A stretch of 51,964 bases of DNA from Rhizobium alarense. Lineage in GTDB: Bacteria; Pseudomonadota; Alphaproteobacteria; Rhizobiales; Rhizobiaceae. The notes beneath the pieces were generated by a model, which saw only the letters and a program-made list of their open reading frames with translations, searched no databases and was not told the DNA's origin. The translations under genes were made by a program, and so were the position numbers. Each line of letters starts with the position of its first letter. Position 1 is the first letter of the stretch. Positions 8,119-16,641 of this stretch are shown here, one piece after another. The stretch covers positions 1 through 51,964 of the forward strand of contig NZ_JAKGBU010000002.1 of NCBI RefSeq assembly GCF_021555155.1, read 5' to 3'.

Positions 8119-9852
8119 GTGGCACGAGTGAAGGCGAATACCGGCGTCGAGGAACTGAGACGCGTCCTGCGGGAAAGTGCCGGTTCCTTTCTGGCGATGG
8201 GCTTCTTCAGCTTCTTCGTGAACCTGCTGGTGCTGACAGGCCCGCTCTTCATGCTGCAGATCTACGACCGAGTGCTTGCCTCCCGGTCGGAAGCGACGCT
8301 CGTGGCGCTGACCGGCCTCGTCGTCGGCCTCTATCTCGTCATGGGCGTGCTCGACCATGTGCGCAGCCGCGTGGCGGCGCGTGTCGGCGCCCGCTTCCAG
8401 AACCGCTTCGACAGCCGCGTCTTCAACGCGGTGCTCGACCGCACTGCGCTCAACGCCCGCGGCATTGCCACCCATACCGGCATGCGCGACCTCGATTCCA
8501 TCCAGAAGGCGCTCTCCTCGCCCGCCGTCTTCTCGGTCTTCGACATTCCCTGGACGCCGTTCTTCCTCTTCGTCATCTTCACCTTCCATCCCCTGATGGG
8601 CGTGCTCGGCATCGCCGGCGGGCTGATCCTTGTCGTGCTCACCTGGCTCAACCAGAACGGCACGAAGGGCGATCAGGAAAAGGCGATGATCGCCGGCCGC
8701 CAGAGCGACGAGCTCACGCAGACGCTGCAGAAGGAGAGCGACACGGTCCGTGCCCTCGGCATGCGCCGCGCCGTCGCCGCCCGCTGGCAGATGCTGCGCG
8801 ACAAGGCGCTGGAAGCCAATATCCGCTACAGCGACAGCAACGGCTTCTACGCCATCTCCTCCAAGACGTTCCGCGTCTTCCTGCAGTCGGCGATCCTGGC
8901 GCTCGGCGCCTGGCTCGTGCTGCAGAACGAGCTCAGCGCCGGTGCGATGATCGCAAGCTCGATCATCATCGGCCGCGCACTGGCCCCGATCGAGGGCGCG
9001 ATCGGCCAATGGTCGCTCGTGCAGCGGGCGTTCTCCGGCTGGCGCGACCTGTCGCTGCTGCTGGAACGGGTGCCGGAGGAGGACAGCCGCACGACGCTGC
9101 CGAAGCCGAAGGCGCTGCTCGAAGTCAGCCAGACGACGGTCGTGCCGCCGGGCGAGAAGGTGGCGACGCTGCGCATGCTCAATTTCAGGCTCGAGCCCGG
9201 CCAGGCGCTCGGCGTCATCGGCCAGAGCGCGTCGGGCAAGTCGACGCTGGCGCGCGTGCTGACCGGCATCTGGCCGCCGGCTGCCGGCGACGTCCGCCTC
9301 GACGGCGCCTCGCTCGACCAGTACGGCACCGACGGGCTTGCCGAGCATGTCGGCTACCTGCCGCAGGACGTCGTGCTCTTCGAAGGCACCGTCGCGGAGA
9401 ACATTGCCCGCATGCAGCTCGATCCGGATCCGCGCCTGGTGGTCGAGGCCGCCAGGAAGGCGGGTGCGCACGACATGATCCTGCGCCTGCCGGACGGCTA
9501 CGACACGCGGCTTCCGGCAAGCGGCGGGCGGCTTTCGGGCGGGCAGAAGCAGCGCGTCGGGCTTGCCCGCGCCCTCTATGGCGACCCGGTGCTGCTCGTT
9601 CTCGACGAGCCGAACTCGAACCTCGACGCGGAAGGCTCGCTGGCGCTCAACCTTGCGATCCGCAATCTCAAGGAAGAGGGCAAGTCGGTCGTCATCATGG
9701 CGCATCGTCCGGCGGCCATCGAGCAGTGCGACCTGATCCTCATCCTGGAAAACGGCCAGCGGCTCGCCTTCGGTCCGCGCGACGACGTGCTGCGCGCGCA
9801 TCTGCGCAACCATGCGCAGGTGGTCGGCGGCACGGACGGCGGCAACAAGTAG
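8119..9852 (+). CDS. Type I secretion system permease/ATPase
   Basis: This 577-residue inner-membrane ABC exporter is of the PrsD/HasD/AprD class. The N-terminal half is the transmembrane domain (LTGPLFMLQIYDRVLASRSE is a family signature). The C-terminal half is the ATPase, with Walker A GQSASGKST, signature LSGGQKQRV and Walker B LLVLDEPNSNLDAEG. It has no C39 peptidase domain, so it exports proteins with a C-terminal signal such as RTX proteins. The GTG at 8119 is preferred (AAGGAA upstream, family-typical length). A possible promoter, TTGCTT (8000) and TATATC (8024) with an 18-base spacer, lies upstream. The adaptor gene follows after 22 bases. The outer-membrane TolC partner is not in the window. 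Confidence 0.92.
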   Translation: MARVKANTGVEELRRVLRESAGSFLAMGFFSFFVNLLVLTGPLFMLQIYDRVLASRSEATLVALTGLVVGLYLVMGVLDHVRSRVAARVGARFQNRFDSRVFNAVLDRTALNARGIATHTGMRDLDSIQKALSSPAVFSVFDIPWTPFFLFVIFTFHPLMGVLGIAGGLILVVLTWLNQNGTKGDQEKAMIAGRQSDELTQTLQKESDTVRALGMRRAVAARWQMLRDKALEANIRYSDSNGFYAISSKTFRVFLQSAILALGAWLVLQNELSAGAMIASSIIIGRALAPIEGAIGQWSLVQRAFSGWRDLSLLLERVPEEDSRTTLPKPKALLEVSQTTVVPPGEKVATLRMLNFRLEPGQALGVIGQSASGKSTLARVLTGIWPPAAGDVRLDGASLDQYGTDGLAEHVGYLPQDVVLFEGTVAENIARMQLDPDPRLVVEAARKAGAHDMILRLPDGYDTRLPASGGRLSGGQKQRVGLARALYGDPVLLVLDEPNSNLDAEGSLALNLAIRNLKEEGKSVVIMAHRPAAIEQCDLILILENGQRLAFGPRDDVLRAHLRNHAQVVGGTDGGNK

Positions 9853-9874
9853 GCGACAGGGAAAGGACTGGGCG

Positions 9875-11170
9875 ATGGCGAAATCGTGGAGCAGCAACGG
9901 CTATGCACTCGTCGGCTATGTGACGGTCTTCGTCCTGCTCGGCGGCATGGGCGCCTGGGCGGCGCTGACGCGCATCAACGGTGCGGTCGTCGCCACGGGC
10001 ATCATCGAAGTGGCGAGCAACCGGCAGGTCGTGCAGCACCAGACCGGCGGCGTCGTCGGCAAGATCTTCGTGCGCGACGGCACCACGGTCAAGGCCGGCG
10101 AGGTGCTGATGCGGCTCGACGACACGTTCGACCGTTCCGAGCTCGCCGTCATCGAAAGCCAGCTCTTCAGCCTGCTCGGCACGGCGGGCCGGCTGAAGGC
10201 CGAGCAGGACGGGCTTCCGGCGATCGAGTTCGATCCCGAGCTCGTCGCGGCGGCCAGGACGAGCACCGAGCTGAAGGACGTGGTCGACGGCCAGACGCGG
10301 CTGATGAAGGCGCGCCTCGATACGCGCGACAAGCAGATCGGCCAGCTTCAGGAGCGCAAGCTGCAGATCGCCAAGCAGAACGAGGGTCTGGACGGCCGCA
10401 TCGCCGCCATGCAGACCCAGCTCCGGCTGATCGGCCAGGAGCTCGAGGCACAGAACAAGCTGCTCGCGCAGTCGCTGACCAATGCCAGCCGGGTGCTGGC
10501 GCTGCAGCGCGAGGAGGCCGACATCGCCGGCACGATCAACCAGGCCAAGGCGAATATCGCGGAGAACAACGGCAAGGTCGCCGAGCTTGAACTCGGCATC
10601 CTGAATGTCGACGCGGGCATTCGCGAGGAGGCGACGACGGCGCTGCGCGAGATCGAGGCGAAGATCGCCGAGCTCAGGGAACAGCGCAACGCCAAGCTCG
10701 AGACCCTGAGCCGCATGGACATCACCGCGCCGGTGCCGGGCGTCGTGCTCGGCATGCAGGTGCATGCCGTGCGCTCGGTCATCCGTCCCGCCGATCCGCT
10801 GCTCTACATCATTCCGCAGGAGACGGATCTCATCATCTCGACGCAGATCTCGCCGACGCAGATCGACCAGATCCATATCGGGCAGGTGGCGCATATCCGC
10901 TTTGCCGCCTTCGACCACCGCACGACGCCGGAGATCTTCGGCCATGTGACGACGGTCGCGGCCGACGTGCTTTCCGACCAGCGCACCGGCGCGACCTATT
11001 ATCGCGCCGAGATCCGCCCGGATGCCGGCGAGGTGCAGAAGCTCGGTGATCGCCACATCATTCCCGGCATGCCGGTCGAGACCTTCATCCAGACCACCGA
11101 GCGCTCGCCGCTCGCCTATCTGGTAAAGCCGCTTTCGGATTATTTCGCGAAGGCGTTCCGCGAGCGGTAG
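9875..11170 (+). CDS. HlyD-family type I secretion adaptor
   Basis: This 431-residue periplasmic adaptor of the PrsE/HasE/AprE class is anchored by one N-terminal membrane span (YALVGYVTVFVLLGGMGAWA). A lipoyl-like half-motif, NRQVVQHQTGGVVGKIFVRDG, follows, then a long coiled-coil hairpin (about residues 100-270) and a beta-barrel region. The C-terminal segment VETFIQTTERSPLAYLVKPL is a strong family signature. It bridges the ATPase encoded just upstream to an outer-membrane channel. GGGAAAGGA precedes the ATG at 9875, and the two genes form an operon. Confidence 0.93.
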   Translation: MAKSWSSNGYALVGYVTVFVLLGGMGAWAALTRINGAVVATGIIEVASNRQVVQHQTGGVVGKIFVRDGTTVKAGEVLMRLDDTFDRSELAVIESQLFSLLGTAGRLKAEQDGLPAIEFDPELVAAARTSTELKDVVDGQTRLMKARLDTRDKQIGQLQERKLQIAKQNEGLDGRIAAMQTQLRLIGQELEAQNKLLAQSLTNASRVLALQREEADIAGTINQAKANIAENNGKVAELELGILNVDAGIREEATTALREIEAKIAELREQRNAKLETLSRMDITAPVPGVVLGMQVHAVRSVIRPADPLLYIIPQETDLIISTQISPTQIDQIHIGQVAHIRFAAFDHRTTPEIFGHVTTVAADVLSDQRTGATYYRAEIRPDAGEVQKLGDRHIIPGMPVETFIQTTERSPLAYLVKPLSDYFAKAFRER

Positions 11171-11319
11171 TTTCCGTCCCGGAAAAGGGCAGGGGGGCAA
11201 TTTCCCGTCCCGGCGCGCTGACGCCGTCGGCGGCCGGGCTCTTCATGGCCGCTTGCTGATGGAACCTTTCCGCCGCCCGGACATTTTTCCGTCGACCGGG
11301 CAACGGAAAGGAAAACAGG

Positions 11320-11397
11320 ATGGTTCGCGCCCTTATACTCTGGATGATGGGTGTCCCGCTCTTCGTGGTGCTCCTCATCTGGTATTTCTTCTTCTGA
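11320..11397 (+). CDS. 25-residue membrane peptide
   Basis: The translation is a single hydrophobic span of about 25 residues, beginning MVRALILWMMGVPLFVVLLI and ending in aromatic residues. GGAAAGGAAAA lies just upstream of the ATG. Similar tiny single-span proteins of the form M-x-R-x-L-I-x-W-x-x-G-V-P are common across alphaproteobacteria, but their role is unknown. A strong terminator follows 25 bases after the stop codon. The gene is easily missed because of its size. Confidence 0.6.
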   Translation: MVRALILWMMGVPLFVVLLIWYFFF

Positions 11398-11422
11398 CCG
11401 AATCCTTCATTCGACAGCGATC

Positions 11423-11448
11423 AAAAAGGGCTCGCGCGAGCCCTTTTT
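11423..11448. terminator. Bidirectional intrinsic terminator
   Basis: A perfect 12-bp stem (AAAAAGGGCTCG pairing with CGAGCCCTTTTT) surrounds a two-base loop. The run of five T on either strand allows termination in both directions. It separates the plus-strand secretion genes and small membrane peptide from the convergent minus-strand exported protein that ends at 11464. Confidence 0.85.
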
Positions 11449-11463
11449 CATGGCGAGGCGGAT

Positions 11464-11934
11464 CTAAGGGCCAGGCCCTTGCGCATTGGGTTGGGCATCT
11501 CCTGTGCCCGTCGTCTCCGCATCGGCGGGCGCCAGGTCGACGAATTCGAGCCGGGCATTCGGGCTGTCGATCGTATAGCCGGTCACTCCGCAGCCATTCT
11601 TCTCCCGAACCGGCGACGCGCCGGTCAGCACGTAGCCCGGCAGGGCCGGATCGTAGTGGCCGGCAACGGGGTAGGGCGCCGGCTCGCAGCTGCGCCGGAA
11701 GGTGAAGGCCGTTCCCTCGACGCTCCCCTTCTTCTCGATCCTGCCGGTGAAGGCGACAAAGCCGGGACGAACGAAGCCGGCAAGCGAACTCTTGACGGTG
11801 CGATAGACGATCGCGCCCTTTTCGTAATCGATCTCCATGCGCGAGCCATTGTGATCAAATTCGGCGGCGAAAGCCGGCGCGGCCGCGAGCAGCATGGCGG
11901 CGAAGGCGGCAAGACGGTCGACGGTCAGAGGCAT
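11464..11934 (-). CDS. Exported hypothetical protein
   Basis: This 156-residue protein has a cleavable signal peptide (LAAFAAMLLAAAPAFA, cleavage after AFA near residue 24). The mature domain starts AEFDHNGSRMEIDYEKGAIVY and is beta-rich, with two cysteines (RRSCEPAPY and NGCGVTGY) that may form a disulfide. It is expected in the periplasm. No known function is recognised. The start at 11934 is chosen because the signal peptide begins there. It stands alone between two terminators. Confidence 0.72.
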   Translation of the reverse strand: MPLTVDRLAAFAAMLLAAAPAFAAEFDHNGSRMEIDYEKGAIVYRTVKSSLAGFVRPGFVAFTGRIEKKGSVEGTAFTFRRSCEPAPYPVAGHYDPALPGYVLTGASPVREKNGCGVTGYTIDSPNARLEFVDLAPADAETTGTGDAQPNAQGPGP

Positions 11935-12008
11935 GGTGCACCCGAAGACTTGAAACGACGAGACGTTGCTGCCGCAGGACAGCCCTGTCAATCGGGGGAA
12001 TGAAAGAA

Positions 12009-12037
12009 GGGCGGATACCCGACGGTATCCGCCCTTT
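12009..12037 (-). terminator. Intrinsic terminator after cysN
   Basis: An 11-bp perfect stem (GGGCGGATACC with GGTATCCGCCC) encloses a four-base loop and lies 25-53 bases beyond the cysN stop codon. On the minus strand it is followed by a pyrimidine-rich CTTCTTTC run. It probably ends the cysH-cysD-cysN transcript. Confidence 0.75.
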
Positions 12038-12061
12038 GCCGTTTCGACTGGTCGTCGGACG

Positions 12062-13540
12062 TCAGCGGTCGAGGTCGGAAAGAACCTCCGCCGCGCGCCC
12101 GGCGCTCGTATGCCGGACATCCACGTCATGGCGGCGGTTGGCGAAGAGTTCCGTCGCCATCAGCTTGTCCGCGAGGTCGGCCGGCAGCGACAGGATCACC
12201 CGCTCGTCGTCCTTGTGGATGCCGCCGATCTCGGAGCTGCGGCCGGTGATCATGCCGCCGGCGACCGTATTGTGGCTGTCCGGATCGATCAGGATGAAGG
12301 CGCCGGTCGTGCGGTTCTCGCCATAGGTGTCGAAGATCGCCTGCTCGTCGAAGACGAGATGCACCTTGCCGATGCCGTTCATCGGCAGGCGTTCGGCCTT
12401 GTCCCACTTGCCGGTCTTGAGGTCGAGCTGGCTGGCCGGCTGGACGCTGACGCGCTGGCGGCGCGAGCCGCTCTTCAGCCAGTAGCGCTTGCCCGGCTCG
12501 ATGCCCTCGGCCTGCAGCGCGACCATCTGCGCATCGAACTTGCGGCCGGTCATCGGCTGGCTGTCGATCGAGACGATCATGTCGCCGCGCGAGACGTCGA
12601 CCTGCCGGTCGAGCACCAGCGTGATCGCGTCGCCGGCAACCGCCGCGTTGCGCACGAGGTCGAAGGTGACGATCTGCTTGACATTGGCGACCATGCCGGA
12701 GGGCAGGATCGTCACGCTGTCGCCGGGCTTCACGGCGCCGCCGGCAACGGTGCCCTGGTAGCCGCGGAAGCTTTCGCCGGGGCGCGAGACGCGCTGCACC
12801 GGCAGGCGGAAGCCGACCGTCTGGTTGGAGCGGGTGGTCGCCTTCTCCAGCGTCTCGACCAGCGTCGGCCCGTCGTACCAGGGCATCGCGGCGCGGCCGT
12901 CATAGACGACGTTCTCGCCCTTCAGGGCCGAAAGCGGAATGGCCGTCACCTGCTTGACGCCGAGCGACAGCGCCAGTTCCTTGAACTCGTGGGTGATCTC
13001 CTCGAAGCGGGCGCGGTCGTAGCCGATGAGGTCGATCTTGTTGACGGCGAGCACGAACTGCCGGATGCCCATCAGCGTCGCGATGGTAGCGTGGCGGCGG
13101 GTCTGTTCGAGCAGGCCGGCACGCGCATCGACCAGCAGCACGGCAAGGTCCGCCGTCGAGGCGCCGGTTGCCATGTTGCGGGTATACTGCTCGTGGCCGG
13201 GCGTGTCGGCGACGATGAAGGAGCGCCGGTCGGTCGAGAAGTAGCGATAGGCGACGTCGATCGTGATGCCCTGTTCGCGCTCGGCCTGGAGGCCGTCGAG
13301 CAAAAGTGCGAAATCGGGCAGGCCGAGATCGTTCTGCTTGCCGGAACTGTCACGCGCGAGCGTCGCGGCCTGGTCTTCCTTGACGGCCTTGGTGTCCCAG
13401 AGCAGGCGGCCGATCAGCGTCGACTTGCCGTCGTCGACCGAGCCGCAGGTGATGAGGCGGAGCGGGCGCGTGTCGCGGGTGGCGCGTTCGGGTTCGACGG
13501 CCGGATGCGCGACGGCGGTTGCGGTGGCGGAAACGGTCAT
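12062..13540 (-). CDS. cysN: Sulfate adenylyltransferase subunit 1 (GTPase)
   Basis: This 492-residue protein is the GTPase subunit of ATP sulfurylase, which with CysD makes adenosine 5-phosphosulfate (APS) from ATP and sulfate. The P-loop GSVDDGKS is at residues 33-40, with DTPGHEQYTRNM (G3) and NKIDL (G4) downstream, then two elongation-factor-like beta barrels. There is no fused CysC kinase domain, unlike NodQ or CysNC proteins. This fits the APS-type CysH encoded upstream, which needs no PAPS. It starts one base after the cysD stop codon. Confidence 0.96.
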   Translation of the reverse strand: MTVSATATAVAHPAVEPERATRDTRPLRLITCGSVDDGKSTLIGRLLWDTKAVKEDQAATLARDSSGKQNDLGLPDFALLLDGLQAEREQGITIDVAYRYFSTDRRSFIVADTPGHEQYTRNMATGASTADLAVLLVDARAGLLEQTRRHATIATLMGIRQFVLAVNKIDLIGYDRARFEEITHEFKELALSLGVKQVTAIPLSALKGENVVYDGRAAMPWYDGPTLVETLEKATTRSNQTVGFRLPVQRVSRPGESFRGYQGTVAGGAVKPGDSVTILPSGMVANVKQIVTFDLVRNAAVAGDAITLVLDRQVDVSRGDMIVSIDSQPMTGRKFDAQMVALQAEGIEPGKRYWLKSGSRRQRVSVQPASQLDLKTGKWDKAERLPMNGIGKVHLVFDEQAIFDTYGENRTTGAFILIDPDSHNTVAGGMITGRSSEIGGIHKDDERVILSLPADLADKLMATELFANRRHDVDVRHTSAGRAAEVLSDLDR

Positions 13541-13541
13541 C

Positions 13542-14492
13542 TCAGAAATACCCTTCGCGTTTCTTCTTTTCCATCGAGCCGGACTGGTCGCGGTCGATCG
13601 CGCGGCCCTGGCGCTCGGAGACGGTGGCGGTCTCCAGTTCGGTGATGATGTCGTCGAGCGTGGTGGCGGTCGAGCGGATGGCGCCCGTCAGCGGGAAACA
13701 GCCGAGCGTGCGGAAGCGGATGACGCCTTCCTGCTTCACTTCGCCGGGCAGCAGTTCGAGGCGCGGGTCCTCGGCCAGGATCATCATGCCGTCGCGTTCG
13801 ACGAAGGGGCGCTTCTCGGCAAAATAGAGCGGTACGATCGGGATGTTTTCCGCCTGGATGTAGCGCCAGATGTCGACCTCGGTCCAGTTCGACAGCGGGA
13901 AGGCGCGCACGCTCTCGCCGCGGTTGACCATGCCGTTGTAGATGTTCCAGAGTTCCGGGCGCTGGTTGCGCGGGTCCCATTTGTGGTCCGGCGTGCGGAA
14001 GGAGTAGATGCGCTCCTTGGCGCGCGAGGCTTCCTCGTCGCGCCGCGCGCCGCCGAAGGCCGCGTCATACTTGCCGGCGTCGAGCGCCTGGCGCAGCGCC
14101 TCGGTCTTCATGATGTCGGTGTAGCGGGCCGAGCCGTGCGAGAAGGGCGTGACGTTCTCCGCAGCACCGCGCGGGTTGATATGCTCGATCAGGTCGAGGT
14201 CGTAGCGCTTCACGATCTCGTCGCGGAAGGCGATCATCTCCGCGAACTTCCAGCCCGTGTTGACATGCAGCAGCGGGAAGGGCACGCGGCCCGGATGGAA
14301 GGCCTTGCGGGCAAGGTGCAGCAGAACCGACGAGTCCTTGCCGATCGAATAGAGCATCACCGGACGCTCGAATTCGGCCGCCACCTCGCGGAAGATATGG
14401 ATCGCCTCGTTTTCGAGGGCTTTCAGATGCGGATCGAGCGGCGCCTTTGCGGGCGCCGCCTTGGTCTCCGCGTCGATACGGATCTCGGACAT
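13542..14492 (-). CDS. cysD: Sulfate adenylyltransferase subunit 2
   Basis: This 316-residue protein is the catalytic PP-loop ATP pyrophosphatase subunit of ATP sulfurylase. The PP-loop motif [17 protein letters not shown] is at about residues 49-65. The downstream [21 protein letters not shown] and [16 protein letters not shown]-like segments are also typical. The start at 14492 gives the usual family length, with GGAGA upstream on the minus strand. It lies between cysH (49-base gap) and cysN (one-base gap) in one operon. Confidence 0.96.
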   Translation of the reverse strand: MSEIRIDAETKAAPAKAPLDPHLKALENEAIHIFREVAAEFERPVMLYSIGKDSSVLLHLARKAFHPGRVPFPLLHVNTGWKFAEMIAFRDEIVKRYDLDLIEHINPRGAAENVTPFSHGSARYTDIMKTEALRQALDAGKYDAAFGGARRDEEASRAKERIYSFRTPDHKWDPRNQRPELWNIYNGMVNRGESVRAFPLSNWTEVDIWRYIQAENIPIVPLYFAEKRPFVERDGMMILAEDPRLELLPGEVKQEGVIRFRTLGCFPLTGAIRSTATTLDDIITELETATVSERQGRAIDRDQSGSMEKKKREGYF

Positions 14493-14541
14493 TCTCAATC
14501 GGTCTCCAGATAGGCTGGCCGCGAAAGCGGAAAGCGCGCCG

Positions 14542-15291
14542 TCAGAGCGCGCTCGATTCCAGCGAGGGCAGGGCGGCGTCCGGGACATGGAGGCCGCATT
14601 CGCGCTTCTCGTCGTTTTCCCACCACCAGCGGCCGGCCCGTTCGGGCTCGCCCGGCTTGATGGCGCGGGTGCAGGGCTCGCAGCCGATGGAGGGATAGCC
14701 GCGCTTGTGCAGCGGGTTCACGGGCACCGCATTGTCCGCCACGAAGGCGTTCATCGTCTCGGTGCTCCAGTCGGCGAGCGGGTTGATCTTGATCAGGTTG
14801 CGCTCGGCGTCATATTCGGCAAAGGGCGTCTCCGCCCGGTTGCCGGACTGGCCGCGGCGCAGGCCGGTGATCCAGAAGGATGCCCCTTCGAGTGCGCGCG
14901 CAAGCGGCTTCAGCTTGCGCACGCCACAACAGGCGTGCCGCGCTTCGACGCTTTCGTAGAAGCCGTTCATGCCGTATTTCGCGACATACTCGTCGATGTC
15001 GTCCTTCTTCGGATGGAAGCGGACGATCTCGATGCCGTAGCGGTCCTCCGTCTCGCCGATCAGGTCGACGGTCTCCCGGAAGAGGCGTCCCGTCTCCAGC
15101 GTCGCGACCTCGATCGGCAGGCGGTGCGTGCCGATCTCCGCGGTGATGACCTGGTCCTCGATGCCGAGGCTGGAGGTGAAGACGGCGCGGCCGCCGAGGC
15201 TCGCAACGAGCGCGAGACGCCCGGCAAGGTCGAGACCCGCCAGTTGATCGTTGAGGGCCTTTGCGGTCCCGTTCTCGGTGATTGCAGTCAT
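14542..15291 (-). CDS. cysH: Assimilatory adenylyl-sulfate (APS) reductase
   Basis: This 249-residue enzyme reduces APS to sulfite with thioredoxin. It has the cysteine set of the iron-sulfur APS reductases: C121-C122 in [15 protein letters not shown]204 and C207 in GCEPCTRAI, and the catalytic C232 in ECGLH. The 4Fe-4S cysteines separate it from the PAPS-specific enzymes of enterics. The PP-loop-like [13 protein letters not shown] lies near residue 37. It is the first gene of cysH-cysD-cysN. No separate cysI or cysJ (sulfite reductase) is in the window. Confidence 0.95.
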   Translation of the reverse strand: MTAITENGTAKALNDQLAGLDLAGRLALVASLGGRAVFTSSLGIEDQVITAEIGTHRLPIEVATLETGRLFRETVDLIGETEDRYGIEIVRFHPKKDDIDEYVAKYGMNGFYESVEARHACCGVRKLKPLARALEGASFWITGLRRGQSGNRAETPFAEYDAERNLIKINPLADWSTETMNAFVADNAVPVNPLHKRGYPSIGCEPCTRAIKPGEPERAGRWWWENDEKRECGLHVPDAALPSLESSAL

Positions 15292-15595
15292 GGGATGGTC
15301 CTGTTCAATGTGCGGCGATTATCGCAGCCGGGGCGCGGGGCGGACAGCAAAACGGATTTCCAATCCCCGCCGCCCAGAGCAAATATCTCTCTATCTCCGT
15401 CGGATGACAGAAATCCTCACGCCGGACCTCCGGATGCAGCAATGGCGTCCGCGCCTCCCGGCGCGGCAGCCGGCCCCATCAGTCCGGAAAATATGACGAA
15501 AAATATCAACATAATCGTCGCGGTAAACTTGACAATCACATTCATGAAAAATAACTTGCGCCGCGAACTCAAGTTAACGTTCAGGAACCACTAAA
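15292..15595. other. Divergent control region between cysH and the RTX gene
   Basis: This 304-base spacer separates two divergently transcribed genes. The half near cysH holds a possible -10 GATAAT on the minus strand and AGGA before the ATG. The half near the RTX gene is markedly AT-rich and holds a strong promoter annotated separately. No protein-coding frame is convincing. Confidence 0.5.
15529..15557 (+). promoter_or_regulatory. Strong sigma-70-type promoter of the HasA-like RTX gene
   Basis: A consensus -35 TTGACA (15529-15534) is followed after exactly 17 bases by the -10 TAACTT (15552-15557). The leader to the ATG at 15596 is about 33 bases and includes CAGGAA as a ribosome-binding site. 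The flanks are AT-rich and could carry an upstream element or a regulator site. No clear Fur or iron-box sequence was identified by eye. Confidence 0.6.
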
Positions 15596-16501
15596 ATGGC
15601 AATCAACATCAAGGCCGGCTCGGGCAGCAATTTCGCCAATTTTCTGAAGAGCTTCAATGCGGAATTCGAGGCGTCCGGCTACGGTCAGTTCAGCGGTGAC
15701 GACGGCATGTCCGGCAAGGAATATGCGGCGACCGACGCCAACGGCGACGGTGTCATCTTCACCGCCGACGAAACCGACTGGGCGTATGACTTCATCACGC
15801 ACACGGTCTCCGGCTCCCTCGACGCCGTTACCTTCGGCGATTCCGTCGAACTCGACGACGGCAGCTTCACCTCCGACGTTGCCTTCAAGATTTCCAATCT
15901 CAACATCAACGACAGCGACACCGCCGAAGGCTTCCGCGAAAGCCTGACGGACGGCGACACGTCGAGCTTCCTCGCGCTCCTCAAGGAAAGCAACCTGAAC
16001 TACACGGGTGCTGCCAAGAAGGACGTCTTCCAGGGCTATTCCGGCAAGGACAAGATCCTCGGCAACGGCGGCAACGACACGCTGAAGGGCGGCGGCGGCG
16101 GCGACACCGTGAACGGCGGCAAGGGCAGCGACACGCTCTATGGCCAGGCGGGCGCGGACAAGCTGCTCGGCGGCGCCGACGCGGACACGCTGCTTGGCGG
16201 CAACGGTGGCGACACGCTCGACGGCGGCGCCGGCAAGGACACGCTGACGGGCGGCTCGGGCGACGACACCTTCGTCTTCAAGAAGGGCTACGGCAACGAC
16301 ACGATCACCGACTTCGACGGTGGCCAGGGCAAGGGCGACGTGATCTCCTTCACCAAGGGTCTGTTCGACAGCTTTGCCGACGTCGAGGCGGCGGCAACGG
16401 AAGTCGGGGGCGACACCGTGATCGATTACGGCAACGGCTCGCTGACGCTCAAGGACTTTGCACTCGACGATCTGCACAAGAGCGACTTCCTCTTCGCCTG
16501 A
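15596..16501 (+). CDS. Secreted RTX protein with HasA-hemophore-like N-terminal domain
   Basis: This 301-residue acidic protein has two parts. Residues 1-135 resemble HasA hemophores: GKEYAATDANGDGVIFTAD, then DWAYDFITHTVSGSLDAVTF, and the LKISNLNIND-like segment before a DGDTSSFLALL helix. Y64 and H69 line up with the heme-ligand tyrosine 75 and its partner histidine 83 of Serratia HasA. The loop with His32 appears shortened. Residues 150-225 are RTX repeats (GGNDTL, GGKGSDTLYG, GGAGKDTLTGGSGDDTF) that bind calcium. The C-terminus DLHKSDFLFA is a type I secretion signal. No signal peptide is present. A good promoter precedes it. The likely exporter is encoded at 8119-11170. The HasA match is by eye. 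Confidence 0.8.
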   Translation: MAINIKAGSGSNFANFLKSFNAEFEASGYGQFSGDDGMSGKEYAATDANGDGVIFTADETDWAYDFITHTVSGSLDAVTFGDSVELDDGSFTSDVAFKISNLNINDSDTAEGFRESLTDGDTSSFLALLKESNLNYTGAAKKDVFQGYSGKDKILGNGGNDTLKGGGGGDTVNGGKGSDTLYGQAGADKLLGGADADTLLGGNGGDTLDGGAGKDTLTGGSGDDTFVFKKGYGNDTITDFDGGQGKGDVISFTKGLFDSFADVEAAATEVGGDTVIDYGNGSLTLKDFALDDLHKSDFLFA

Positions 16502-16531
16502 GGCATCCGCCTCGTTGCTTGAAAACAATGG

Positions 16532-16558
16532 ACGGCCGGGTTGACGCCCGGCCGTTTT
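16532..16558 (+). terminator. Intrinsic terminator after the RTX gene
   Basis: A nine-base-pair stem ACGGCCGGG / CCCGGCCGT with a six-base loop is followed by TTTT. It lies 31 bases after the RTX stop codon and isolates that gene from the downstream Rrf2 regulator. Confidence 0.8.
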
Positions 16559-16641
16559 CATTCCGTTCCGGTTTGAATTTCCGTGACGAATGCCGTAAAG
16601 CGCAACCTGGCTCCCGATCGGGCCGGAAGTGATGGCGTCGA

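Noticed and set aside
8023-9897. A long minus-strand open frame opposite the secretion ATPase
   Set aside because: It has no motifs, while the plus strand has complete Walker and signature motifs. It is a codon-bias shadow.
12062-13540. A bifunctional CysN-CysC (NodQ-type) fusion
   Set aside because: The protein ends at 492 residues, directly after the GTPase barrels, with no APS kinase P-loop.
15596-16501. A plain RTX adhesin or toxin without other domains
   Set aside because: The N-terminal 135 residues are not repeats and match the HasA pattern including the tyrosine and histidine positions, so a fusion is a better description.
16532-16558. A regulatory RNA element between the RTX and Rrf2 genes
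   Set aside because: The stem followed by TTTT just after the RTX stop codon is explained as a simple terminator.
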